57,906 nt of DNA from Tyzzerella sp. (lineage in GTDB: Bacteria; Bacillota; Clostridia; Lachnospirales; Lachnospiraceae). The translations under genes were made by a program, and so were the position numbers. The notes beneath the pieces were generated by a model. It worked only from the letters and a program-made list of their open reading frames with translations. It searched no databases and was not told the origin of the DNA. Positions 8,126 through 16,056 of the stretch are shown here, piece by piece (positions within the stretch are counted from its first letter, which is position 1; every line of letters starts with the position of its first letter). The stretch lies in the NCBI GenBank assembly GCA_017410145.1, contig JAFQRJ010000027.1, forward strand, positions 1-57,906, written 5' to 3'.

Positions 8126-8944
8126 TTACAATATATAACATTCTCCGGGTACGAACATATGGAATTTCTGCATAGGATTGATAGTGTACAGAATGTCAAC
8201 AAAATGAGCTGGGTTAACACAATTTACAGAATACAAATCATAATGCATTGGCACCATCATTCCCGCATTTGTTTTATTGGCGAGGATAACCGCTTCTTCA
8301 GCAGTCATGTTTCCAATAATATCATCGTCATAGACTTTGAAATAACTACGCCCATTTATTGGAAGCATCAGTACATCTGTATTCATTAATCGTTCAACGA
8401 GTCCGTCATATACGCAACAATCCCCTGCGTGATAAATAGAAATATCACCTACTGTAATTTTATAGCCTAATTCCATATAGTTACCATTTTCATCCATATG
8501 TAATTCTTCATGTGCAGATGGAACAGGAGTAATGGTACAGCCATTAAGTTCAAGCATTTCATCAGCAATTGCACCAATCATACGATCTGGCGTAATGCCA
8601 TAAGATAGTATGGTTTCTTTAATTGGTTCAGGGGCAATAAAAATGGCTTTCGAATTATATTTTGCCAGAGTGCCTAATGTATATGGATCTGCATGGTCAT
8701 AATGTGCATGCGTACAAAGCACATAATCTACAAAATCCAATTCCGCTGCTTCGATTGGAGCAGGATAGTTTCGTACCCATTTCACGGTCTTAGAACAACA
8801 ATTTTGATCCACATAATCAGAAAGGTAGGGGTCAATTAATATGTATTTTTTTCTATGTTTTATTAAGAAACCTTCTTGTCCCAGATAAAAAAGCGCTACT
8901 TGATTGTCGGTAAGTTTGGTTTCCATAATCGTATTTTTATTCAT
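8126..8944 (-). CDS. UlaG-like metallo-beta-lactamase-fold hydrolase (sugar lactonase-like)
   Basis: A 272-residue protein with the metallo-beta-lactamase metal motif THAHYDHAD (H79, H81, D83, H84) and a later YHAGD (residues 171-175). The conserved SAHEE and PINGRS segments are typical of the UlaG/L-ascorbate-6-phosphate lactonase group. UlaG opens the lactone ring of a sugar-acid phosphate; here the substrate is unknown but should belong to the same pathway as the divergent dehydrogenase/kinase operon. The start at 8944 is supported by AAAGGA nine bases upstream on the minus strand; a second Met (METK) seven codons in is possible. Its promoter overlaps the shared palindrome at 8982-9020. 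Confidence 0.88.
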   Translation of the reverse strand: MNKNTIMETKLTDNQVALFYLGQEGFLIKHRKKYILIDPYLSDYVDQNCCSKTVKWVRNYPAPIEAAELDFVDYVLCTHAHYDHADPYTLGTLAKYNSKAIFIAPEPIKETILSYGITPDRMIGAIADEMLELNGCTITPVPSAHEELHMDENGNYMELGYKITVGDISIYHAGDCCVYDGLVERLMNTDVLMLPINGRSYFKVYDDDIIGNMTAEEAVILANKTNAGMMVPMHYDLYSVNCVNPAHFVDILYTINPMQKFHMFVPGECYIL

Positions 8945-8981
8945 GTCATTTATTCCTTTTTTATTTGTAATATTTTAATTT

Positions 8982-9020
8982 ACTTGAATAGTATATCACG
9001 GTGTGATATTATTATCAAGT
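8982..9020. promoter_or_regulatory. Symmetric divergent promoter pair over a 39-bp palindromic operator
   Basis: Centred on base 9001 are ATATCAC (8993-8999) with GTGATAT (9003-9009), and an outer pair ACTTGA (8982-8987) with TCAAGT (9015-9020). The same bases contain a plus-strand promoter, TTGAAT (8984-8989), 17 bases, TATTAT (9007-9012). They also contain a minus-strand promoter, TTGATA (complement of 9013-9018), 17 bases, TATACT (complement of 8990-8995). A protein bound at the centre would cover both spacers at once. The likely binder is the ROK regulator at 6976, by position only. Confidence 0.75.
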
Positions 9021-9060
9021 AGAATAACATAATTCGATTATACATCAAGGAGGATACCAT

Positions 9061-10077
9061 ATGAAAGCAGTAGTTATCAAAGAGCCAGGAAAAGTCTCTT
9101 TAGAGCAAGTAAATATACCGAATCCGCCAGCCGGCTTTGTGCGTGTAAAAGTAAAAGCGGCAGCAATTTGCGCAACAGATTTAGAAGTGTTAGATGGCAA
9201 TATACCGGCAAACTATCCGTTGACACCGGGGCACGAATGGAGCGGAATTGTAGATGCAGTAGGAAGTGATGAGGATGCACATTGGATTGGCAAACGTGTA
9301 ATCGGAAGTAATGATGTGGTTTGTTTAAAATGCGAAGCTTGCAGAAGTGGTGATTGGAGATATTGTAAGGATTTTGAAGAGATTGGATTTAAAAGAAACG
9401 GAGCATATGCTGAATATGTAATTGTCCCGACATATGGTCTCTGTGAGTTGCCTGAAAATGTATCTTTTGTACATGGTGCTTTATGTGAACCACTTGGTGT
9501 GGCACTTGGAACATTGGAAAAGGCAGGAGCTAAATTTAGTGATACTTGTCTCATTATGGGAGCTGGTTCTATTGGACTATGTATCTTAGCAGCAGCAAAA
9601 GCAATGGGAATGAAGAAAATTGTAGTTTGCGCAACCACAGAAAAACGTTTAAAAATAGCGAAGAAAATGGGGGCTTCATACACCATTGCAACCAAGGAGC
9701 AAAATCTCATTGAAGAAATGAAAAAGATTCATCCGAACGGAACGGATGTTGTCATCGATGCTACCGGCATTGAAGAATGTATCCAACAAAGTCTGAAACT
9801 TGCAAGAAAAGGCGGAACGGTAGCGTTGGCAGGATACGGTCGTGGGAAAATGATGAACATCCGTATTGATGATATTCATGTGAATAATTTGCGTGTAGTT
9901 GGTGCAGGTAACAACTGGAATCAGCACAAGAAGGCTGTAACACTAATGGCAGATGGCTTGGTGGACATTGAACATTTTGCAACAGATTTAATTCAGATTG
10001 AAGAATATGAAAAAGGGTTAGATTTAGCCAGAAGACGTCCGGAAGGATTTTTGAAAGCGGTTTTTTGTTATGAATAA
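9061..10077 (+). CDS. Zinc-dependent medium-chain alcohol/polyol dehydrogenase
   Basis: A 338-residue medium-chain dehydrogenase. Catalytic zinc ligands are visible: C37 (AAICATD), H58-E59 (GHEW) and E143. The structural zinc cysteines are C88, C91, C94 and C102, and the nucleotide-binding loop is GAGSIGL (167-173). The pattern fits the sorbitol/L-threonine/galactitol-phosphate dehydrogenase branch, which oxidises a secondary hydroxyl of a polyol to a ketone with NAD(P)+. ATG 9061 follows AAGGAGG by seven bases. It is the first gene of a four-gene operon with overlapping junctions (8-base overlap with the kinase). Substrate unknown; context suggests a polyol or sugar acid. Confidence 0.88.
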   Translation: MKAVVIKEPGKVSLEQVNIPNPPAGFVRVKVKAAAICATDLEVLDGNIPANYPLTPGHEWSGIVDAVGSDEDAHWIGKRVIGSNDVVCLKCEACRSGDWRYCKDFEEIGFKRNGAYAEYVIVPTYGLCELPENVSFVHGALCEPLGVALGTLEKAGAKFSDTCLIMGAGSIGLCILAAAKAMGMKKIVVCATTEKRLKIAKKMGASYTIATKEQNLIEEMKKIHPNGTDVVIDATGIEECIQQSLKLARKGGTVALAGYGRGKMMNIRIDDIHVNNLRVVGAGNNWNQHKKAVTLMADGLVDIEHFATDLIQIEEYEKGLDLARRRPEGFLKAVFCYE

Positions 10078-11461
10078 GATGAAAAATATACTTGGCATTG
10101 ATTTAGGCACATCTTCTGTGAAGATACTTCAAAGGTTTGAAGATGGCACAATAGTAAAGACAAAATCCGCTTATGATGAAATTAGTCCAATGGGCTGGTG
10201 GAAAGCAATAAAACAGGCTCTTTCTCAATTAGAATTGATAAACGTATCTGCTATCGGCTTATCTTCGCAAGTTGGAACATACATAGTAGACGGAAAAGAA
10301 GTAATCAGCTGGAACACTGGAATCGGTACAGAGGAACTAAGACATATAAAAGAAAAGTTTAGTGCAAAGGATTTTTTGGATGAAATCTCGATGCCGCATC
10401 CTAATATTGCGTCCTATCCGATTCCAAGGCTTCTTTATATCAAGAAGAATTATCCTGAGGTACAGAAGATTTGTCAACCAAAGGACTTTATCTGTGAAAT
10501 GTTAACAGGAAATTTGGTGACAGATCCTTACTCGTGGAGAGGACTTGCTAACCTAAGAACCAAACAATATAGCCACAAATGTTTAGGCGTTACTGGTATT
10601 TGTGAAAAACAATTACCTATCATAATCGACTATACAGAAATTGCAGGATATACGAAAGAAATTCAATTAGAAGAAACTGTTTTACCGGAGGGCATTCCTG
10701 TTTATGTAGGACTGAATGATTATTATGCATCTCTATTGGGTATGGGAATACAAAATTTAGGTGATATGTTTGATATTTCGGGAACAAGCGAACATTTAGG
10801 TGTTATCGAAGAATTGATGGATTTAGACACCCAAATGGTAAGTGGACCTTATCTAAAACATAACGTACACTATGGTGTAACAGCTTCCAGTGGTGCGTCT
10901 TTGGATTTTGGTTTGCAGATTCATAAGGATGGACTGGTTCAACTTGAAAAAGTGAGTAAACATCAGCCACCGATTTTCCTTCCATATTTGAATGGAGAAC
11001 GTGCACCAATTTGGGATGCGGAAGCAAGAGGCATGTTTTTTGGAATTTCATCGGGCTGTACGAAAGAAGATATGTTTTATGCAGTTATGGAGGGCGTTGT
11101 ATTTAGTCTGTATCACATATACGAAAGTATGGGGAAACCAAAAACAACAATTATGAAGATTTCCGGAGGTGCAGCGGTAAATCCAGTGCTCAATCAATTA
11201 AAGGCAGAGATGTTCCAAATTCCTGTTGCAGTATTGGAGGAAAATGACACCTCAGCATTAGGTGCAGTTATGGTTGCGGCAGTAGGAGCAGGCTGGTATG
11301 AAAGTATAGAAGATGCCATTCTGAATATATGTCATATAAAAGAACAGACAGAGCCAGTCGGAAAGTATAACACATGGTTAGAAGAACGTTATTCTATCTA
11401 TAAAAAGTTATATCCGGCTGTAAGAGAACAATATAAGGAATTAAGGAGGATATCACAATGA
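10070..11461 (+). CDS. FGGY-family carbohydrate kinase
   Basis: A 463-residue protein opening with the ATPase-fold phosphate-1 motif GIDLGTSSVKIL (residues 9-20). The second-domain FGGY elements are MKISGGAAVNPVLNQLKAEM (about 363-382) and a following FQIPV...ALGAV. The length is near the xylulokinase/gluconokinase size. It would phosphorylate the ketose or sugar acid made by the preceding dehydrogenase. ATG 10070 overlaps the upstream stop by 8 bases and has no strong RBS of its own, suggesting translational coupling; ATG 10079 is an alternative. Its stop overlaps the next start in ATGA (11458-11461). Confidence 0.85.
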   Translation: MNKMKNILGIDLGTSSVKILQRFEDGTIVKTKSAYDEISPMGWWKAIKQALSQLELINVSAIGLSSQVGTYIVDGKEVISWNTGIGTEELRHIKEKFSAKDFLDEISMPHPNIASYPIPRLLYIKKNYPEVQKICQPKDFICEMLTGNLVTDPYSWRGLANLRTKQYSHKCLGVTGICEKQLPIIIDYTEIAGYTKEIQLEETVLPEGIPVYVGLNDYYASLLGMGIQNLGDMFDISGTSEHLGVIEELMDLDTQMVSGPYLKHNVHYGVTASSGASLDFGLQIHKDGLVQLEKVSKHQPPIFLPYLNGERAPIWDAEARGMFFGISSGCTKEDMFYAVMEGVVFSLYHIYESMGKPKTTIMKISGGAAVNPVLNQLKAEMFQIPVAVLEENDTSALGAVMVAAVGAGWYESIEDAILNICHIKEQTEPVGKYNTWLEERYSIYKKLYPAVREQYKELRRISQ

Positions 11462-12630
11462 AATGTGTAATGATGGGTGCAGGTAAAATTGCCAGAGGAT
11501 TTATAGGACATTTATTATATCTTAACGAGATTCCGTTTACTTTTGTGGAAAAGTTCGACGGACTTGTGGATTTGATTAATGAACGTGGTCAATATACCGT
11601 TAATATTCTCGGCAATAGCGACAAGAACTGTGTTGTAAAAGGAGTAAAGGCTATTCGCTTTTCTGATGTAGAAAAAGTAGCGGAAGCTATTGCAGATGCA
11701 GATGCAGTGTTTACTTCTGTGGGTGGAAAGAATTTAGGAGACTTGGTTCCGCTTCTCACAAAGGGAATCGAAAAGAAAGCAGAAAAAGGTGGCAATTTAA
11801 ATATTGTTACTTGTGAAAACTGGAAACTTCCAGCCACCATTCTGAGAAATGGTATTGAGAAATCTATTTGTGAGAGTGCAAAAGAATATTTTAATGACAA
11901 TGTTGGCATCACTGAGGCTGTTATCATGCGTTCTGCAATCGAATCAGATGCAGAATTATTGAAAATGGATCCGTTGGTTGTCAACGTACAGGATTTCTGG
12001 GAACTTCCGGTAGATGCGTCTCGTATTGTGGGTGAATTTCCACCGATTAAGGAATTGAAACTGATTCATGAATTCACAGGATTTTTAGAAAGAAAATTCT
12101 ATACATATAATGCCGCAAATGGCACTACGTCTTATGTGGGAGCACTTCTTGGTTTTGAAAAGATTGCTGACGCTGCTCATGATGAACGAATTTTAAAGGT
12201 ATTAGACGGAGTATATCAGGAAACTGCACAAGCATTGTCTAAGAAGCACAATTTTCCATTGGATGAACAGTTAGCATTTACACTGACTTCTAAGAGAAAG
12301 TTGCAAGATTATACTATCGTAGACTTTATTGAGAGAAATGCGAGAGATCCAATTCGCAAGCTTGGTCCCGATGACCGTTTGGTGGGTTCTGCACGTTTGG
12401 TATTAGAGTATGGTATCAAACCGGAAAACTTATGTATTGCAATTGCATCAGCAATTTATTATGTGAGCGAAGGCGATGAATTTGCCAGAGAATTAGTTCG
12501 CATGAGGACAGAAGAAGGTATTGATGCTGTAATAGAAAAGGTATGTAAACTTGATCCAAATGGAGAACTTGGCATGTTAATTAAAGAGAAGATAGAACTT
12601 TTGAAAGAATGGGGATGGATTCATGAGTAA
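11458..12630 (+). CDS. Mannitol-1-phosphate/polyol dehydrogenase-like protein (MtlD family), copy 1
   Basis: A 390-residue protein with the long-chain polyol dehydrogenase nucleotide loop MGAGKIARGFIGHLL and a C-terminal helical catalytic domain. The family's catalytic stretch (RKLFTLNTGH in E. coli MtlD, from memory) appears as RKFYTYNAAN: the Lys and first Asn are kept but the His three residues later is Asn. The RDPIRKLGPDDRLVGSA segment is the usual family signature. It would oxidise or reduce a polyol phosphate with NAD(P). ATGA overlap with the kinase and an 8-base overlap with the next gene make a tightly coupled operon. Family certain; the changed residue suggests a different substrate. 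Confidence 0.87.
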   Translation: MKCVMMGAGKIARGFIGHLLYLNEIPFTFVEKFDGLVDLINERGQYTVNILGNSDKNCVVKGVKAIRFSDVEKVAEAIADADAVFTSVGGKNLGDLVPLLTKGIEKKAEKGGNLNIVTCENWKLPATILRNGIEKSICESAKEYFNDNVGITEAVIMRSAIESDAELLKMDPLVVNVQDFWELPVDASRIVGEFPPIKELKLIHEFTGFLERKFYTYNAANGTTSYVGALLGFEKIADAAHDERILKVLDGVYQETAQALSKKHNFPLDEQLAFTLTSKRKLQDYTIVDFIERNARDPIRKLGPDDRLVGSARLVLEYGIKPENLCIAIASAIYYVSEGDEFARELVRMRTEEGIDAVIEKVCKLDPNGELGMLIKEKIELLKEWGWIHE

Positions 12631-13684
12631 AGTTGTAGTTGTAGGTGCCGGAAAGACTGGCCGAGGCTTTATTGCAAGATTGTTGCAGGAAGAGCAGCAG
12701 GAAGTCATTTTCATTGATAAGAACGCAGAATTAGTTGATAAATTAAATGCAGACAAGTCATTTAAAATCAGTTTTTTCGGCAATGTGAGAGAACCTTATG
12801 TTGTAAATAACTTCAAGGCATATACATGGGAAAATGCGTCTCTGGAAGATGCAGAGTTGATAATTGTATCAGTCGGTGGACAAAATTTGAGAGATGTGGG
12901 TGAGAGTCTTGCGAAGATTTTAGAAGCAGATAAGCACTATTACATTATCACAGGTGAGAATGCATCTCATCCTTCAAAAACACTTCGCGAAGCAATTGGA
13001 AAAGATAATATATCTGTAAGTGAAGCAACAGTATTTTGCACCACGATAGAGGATGGTGGCTTAGATATTAACTCAGAAAACTATCCATATTTGCAGTGTG
13101 ATGCAGATTTATTGGAAGGATATACGCCGGAAGCAAAAACGATAAAGCCAATAGGGGAATTTTCTAACTTTCTTACCAGAAAGCTTTTCACATACAATGC
13201 GGCAAGCTGTGTCATTGCTTATCTGGGATGGAAAATGGGATATAGTAATTACGCGGATGCGGCAAATGATGAAAAGATTTTGGAGATGCTAGATGCGAAT
13301 TATGCGGTAACCAACAAAGTGCTTTGTGCAGAGTTTGGATACGAAAAAGCAGATCAGGAAGAATTTGCGGCACTTTCTAAAACCAAATTCTGTGACCGTA
13401 CCATTATAGATACAGTGGCAAGGAATGCCAGAGATCCGCAGCGAAAACTGGGGGCGAATGAGAGAATTATTGGACCAATCAAGTTGTTGCATAAGTACGG
13501 AAAAGATGCTTCTATATTAGAGCAAACAGCAGCGGCAGCCATTTTATACGACAATGATGGGGAAGATGCTTGGCGAGCAATCAAAGCAGAAAAAAGTTAT
13601 GCACAGATTTTAACAGATATCTGTGGATTAGAAGAAGATAGTTTGATTTTCAAAAATATTATGAATTACATTGAGTCGGAGTAA
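12623..13684 (+). CDS. Mannitol-1-phosphate/polyol dehydrogenase-like protein (MtlD family), copy 2
   Basis: A 353-residue paralogue of the gene just upstream, starting with GAGKTGRGFIARLLQEE and carrying RKLFTYNAAS where MtlD has the Lys-x4-Asn-x2-His triad; here the His is Ser. RDPQRKLGANERIIGP is the matching downstream signature. It is about 37 residues shorter than copy 1. Two adjacent, non-identical copies could form a hetero-oligomer or act on successive intermediates. Its stop codon lies in the loop of the operon's terminator. Confidence 0.87.
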   Translation: MSKVVVVGAGKTGRGFIARLLQEEQQEVIFIDKNAELVDKLNADKSFKISFFGNVREPYVVNNFKAYTWENASLEDAELIIVSVGGQNLRDVGESLAKILEADKHYYIITGENASHPSKTLREAIGKDNISVSEATVFCTTIEDGGLDINSENYPYLQCDADLLEGYTPEAKTIKPIGEFSNFLTRKLFTYNAASCVIAYLGWKMGYSNYADAANDEKILEMLDANYAVTNKVLCAEFGYEKADQEEFAALSKTKFCDRTIIDTVARNARDPQRKLGANERIIGPIKLLHKYGKDASILEQTAAAAILYDNDGEDAWRAIKAEKSYAQILTDICGLEEDSLIFKNIMNYIESE

Positions 13685-13696
13685 TCCGGCTCTTTT
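13673..13696 (+). terminator. Terminator of the polyol operon
   Basis: GAGTCGGA (13673-13680) pairs with TCCGGCTC (13685-13692, one G-T wobble), loop GTAA containing the stop codon, followed by TTTTG. Confidence 0.72.
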
Positions 13697-13735
13697 GTAT
13701 TTGAGAATCTTATGTAATTATGACTATTAATTTAC

Positions 13736-13764
13736 TTGTAAATTCTTGCAAAAGATTATATAAT
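13736..13764 (+). promoter_or_regulatory. Promoter of the phosphoesterase-scpAB unit
   Basis: TTGTAA (13736-13741), 17-base spacer, TATAAT (13759-13764), 30 bases before the start codon at 13794. Confidence 0.7.
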
Positions 13765-13793
13765 CTAAAGGAATTTGAAAATAGGAGGCGTTC

Positions 13794-14657
13794 ATGATAA
13801 AGTGGCTTATTCTAATTGGTGTGATAGTTTTTATATGCATTATAGAATGGATACGAGAGATTGTAACGTTCAAAGTCACACACTACGATATAAGATCAGA
13901 CAAATTTAAAGAATTACAGCATGAACGTAAAGTTGTTTTTTTGAGTGATTTACATAACAATCGTTATGGCAAAAACAACGAAAAACTTTTATCAGCTATA
14001 AAAGAACAAAATCCTGATTTAATTCTAATTGGTGGAGACATGTTAATTGGCAAGTCAAATGTTTCATCAAAGGTTGCAGAAGACTTCGTTTCTAAACTTA
14101 CAGGAATATGTCCTATATATTATGCTAATGGAAATCATGAGCAGCGGATGAAAGTTTATTCTGAATACGGAACAATGTTTCAAGAGTATAAGGACATACT
14201 TGAGAGCAGTGGCGTAACATTTATTGAGAATGAATGTGTTGACGTGAGTTGGGATAAATGTCAGGTGAAAATCTATGGTTTGGAAATTCCAGTTGGTTAC
14301 TACAAAAAGTTCCAGAAGCAAACCTTACCGGTTGACGTTGTAGAAGAACAGATTTGTGAGCCAAAAGCGGATTGCTATAACATTTTACTTGCCCATAATC
14401 CAACCTATACAGACACCTATTTGAAATGGGGAGCTGATATGGTTCTGTCAGGGCATTTTCATGGTGGAGTAGTACGTATTCCGAAACTTGGCGGAATCAT
14501 AACGCCGCAATGGCATATGTTTCCGAAGTATTCCGGCGAGTTAACAGAAAAAAACGGGAAACATGTTGTCGTAAGCAAAGGCTTAGGAACGCATACGTTA
14601 AAAATACGATTTTTAAATCCGGCAGAGGTAATTGTTTTACACCTGAGCGGGAAATAG
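13794..14657 (+). CDS. Membrane-anchored calcineurin-like metallophosphoesterase (YkuE-like)
   Basis: A 287-residue protein with an N-terminal membrane helix (LILIGVIVFICIIEWI, residues about 4-20) and the calcineurin-like motifs in order: FLSDLHNN, GGDM, GNHE, LLAHNP and GHFHGG. These supply the two-metal ligands (Asp, His, Asp, Asn, His, His). YkuE-type enzymes act at the cytoplasmic membrane or wall on phospholipid or nucleotide substrates; the substrate here is unknown. ATG 13794 follows AGGAGG. scpA begins 13 bases after its stop, so the segregation genes are read from the same promoter. Confidence 0.87.
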   Translation: MIKWLILIGVIVFICIIEWIREIVTFKVTHYDIRSDKFKELQHERKVVFLSDLHNNRYGKNNEKLLSAIKEQNPDLILIGGDMLIGKSNVSSKVAEDFVSKLTGICPIYYANGNHEQRMKVYSEYGTMFQEYKDILESSGVTFIENECVDVSWDKCQVKIYGLEIPVGYYKKFQKQTLPVDVVEEQICEPKADCYNILLAHNPTYTDTYLKWGADMVLSGHFHGGVVRIPKLGGIITPQWHMFPKYSGELTEKNGKHVVVSKGLGTHTLKIRFLNPAEVIVLHLSGK

Positions 14658-14669
14658 ATGGAGGTACAC

Positions 14670-15413
14670 ATGGGAATCCCTGTGAAATTAGAAGCATTTG
14701 AAGGTCCTTTGGATTTACTGCTTCATTTGATTGAGAAAAATAAAGTTGATATCTATGATATTCCGATTGTAGAGATTACCAATCAGTACATGGAATATAT
14801 CCGTGCTATGCAGGAAAAGGACTTAAATATCATGAGTGAGTTCCTTTTGATGGCAGCTACCCTTTTGGATATTAAGTGCAGAATGCTTCTTCCGGCTGAA
14901 GTGAATGAAGAAGGCGAGGAAGAGGACCCGAGAGCAGAACTGGTTGAACAGTTATTGCAGTATAAGATGTACAAATATATGTCTTATGAGCTGAAGGACA
15001 GACAGATGGACGGCGCACTTTTAATGTATAAGGAGCCTACCATTCCTGATGAGGTAAAAGCATATGAACCACCGGTGGATTTGGATGCATTGTTTGATGG
15101 TGTAACTTTGGCACAGTTGAATAATATCTTTAAAGATATGATGAAACGCCAAGTGGATAAAATTAACCCTGTGGGCAGTGCATTTGGTAAGATCGAAAAA
15201 GAAGAAGTAACGGTTGAAGATAAGTTGGAATATTTAAATGACTACATCACATCACATAAGAAGTTCAGTTTTCGTGATTTGATGAAGAAACAAAAATCCA
15301 AGACACAACTTGTAGTAACATTTTTAGCCATTTTAGAAATGATGAAGATGGGTAAAATCTGGGTAGAACAAGAGAAGACCTTTGATGATATTGTAATAAC
15401 GTCAAAGGTATAG
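14670..15413 (+). CDS. scpA: Segregation and condensation protein ScpA
   Basis: A 247-residue kleisin of the SMC condensin complex, recognised by the conserved N-terminus GIPVKLEAFEGPLDLLLHLI and by NKVDIYDIPIVEIT. The C-terminal winged-helix region (FLAILEMMKMGKIWVEQE) binds the SMC head. ATG 14670 is chosen over ATG 14658 because GGAGG (14660-14664) lies five bases before it and the family normally begins at this point. scpB follows after 13 bases, the standard order; the pair organises and segregates the nucleoid. Confidence 0.95.
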   Translation: MGIPVKLEAFEGPLDLLLHLIEKNKVDIYDIPIVEITNQYMEYIRAMQEKDLNIMSEFLLMAATLLDIKCRMLLPAEVNEEGEEEDPRAELVEQLLQYKMYKYMSYELKDRQMDGALLMYKEPTIPDEVKAYEPPVDLDALFDGVTLAQLNNIFKDMMKRQVDKINPVGSAFGKIEKEEVTVEDKLEYLNDYITSHKKFSFRDLMKKQKSKTQLVVTFLAILEMMKMGKIWVEQEKTFDDIVITSKV

Positions 15414-15426
15414 ATGAGGTGCAAAA

Positions 15427-15999
15427 GTGGAGATTAAAAAGATTGAAAGTATTATAGAGGCGATTTTGTTTACAATGGGTGATTCCGTAGAAGCTAGCAG
15501 AATTGCAAAGGTAATAGAACAGGATACGGCGACAACCAAGAAAATCATTCGCAACATGATGATTCGATATGAAGAGGAAGATCGTGGCATTCGTATTCTG
15601 GAACTCGAAGATTCGTATCAAATGTGTACGAAGAAAGAGATGTATGAATATCTGATTCAGATTGCAAAGCAGCCAAGACGTTATCATTTGACTGATGTTG
15701 TGTTAGAAACTCTGTCTATCATTGCATACAAACAACCGGTAACAAGATTGGAAATTGAGAAAATCAGAGGCGTGAAATCTGATCATGCTGTAAACAAACT
15801 GATTGAATACGATTTGATTACAGAGGTGGGAAGATTGGATGCTCCAGGCCGTCCGATTTTATTCGGAACAACCGAAGAATTTTTGCGCCGCTTCAGCGTG
15901 CAGTCAGTTGACGAGCTTCCGAAGATTGCACCGGAAAAGATGGAAGATTTCAAGGCAGAAGTTGAAGATGAAATGCAACTCAAATTGGATTTAGAATAG
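15427..15999 (+). CDS. scpB: Segregation and condensation protein ScpB
   Basis: A 190-residue winged-helix protein that dimerises on ScpA. Conserved segments include IESIIEAILFTMGDSVE, the central ETLSIIAYKQPVTRLEIEKI and the GRPILFGTTEEFL block. The start is GTG 15427, with GAGGTG about eight bases upstream. It forms one unit with scpA. The C-terminus is acidic (FKAEVEDEMQLKLDLE). Confidence 0.95.
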   Translation: MEIKKIESIIEAILFTMGDSVEASRIAKVIEQDTATTKKIIRNMMIRYEEEDRGIRILELEDSYQMCTKKEMYEYLIQIAKQPRRYHLTDVVLETLSIIAYKQPVTRLEIEKIRGVKSDHAVNKLIEYDLITEVGRLDAPGRPILFGTTEEFLRRFSVQSVDELPKIAPEKMEDFKAEVEDEMQLKLDLE

Positions 16000-16056
16000 C
16001 ATGTGAAAACTACATGAAGCATATAATGTCAGAAACGAATAGTATGAGGAAATCAT

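Noticed and set aside
8078-8389. Plus-strand open frame opposite the UlaG-like gene
   Set aside because: It begins inside the bidirectional terminator and lies antisense to a metallo-hydrolase with intact motifs.
8945-9060. Riboswitch in the divergent intergenic region
   Set aside because: The leaders are too short and the symmetric palindrome coincides with promoter elements, which fits a protein operator better.
9213-9710. A 165-codon minus-strand frame within the dehydrogenase gene
   Set aside because: Antisense shadow; no RBS and no domain, whereas the sense frame has every zinc ligand.
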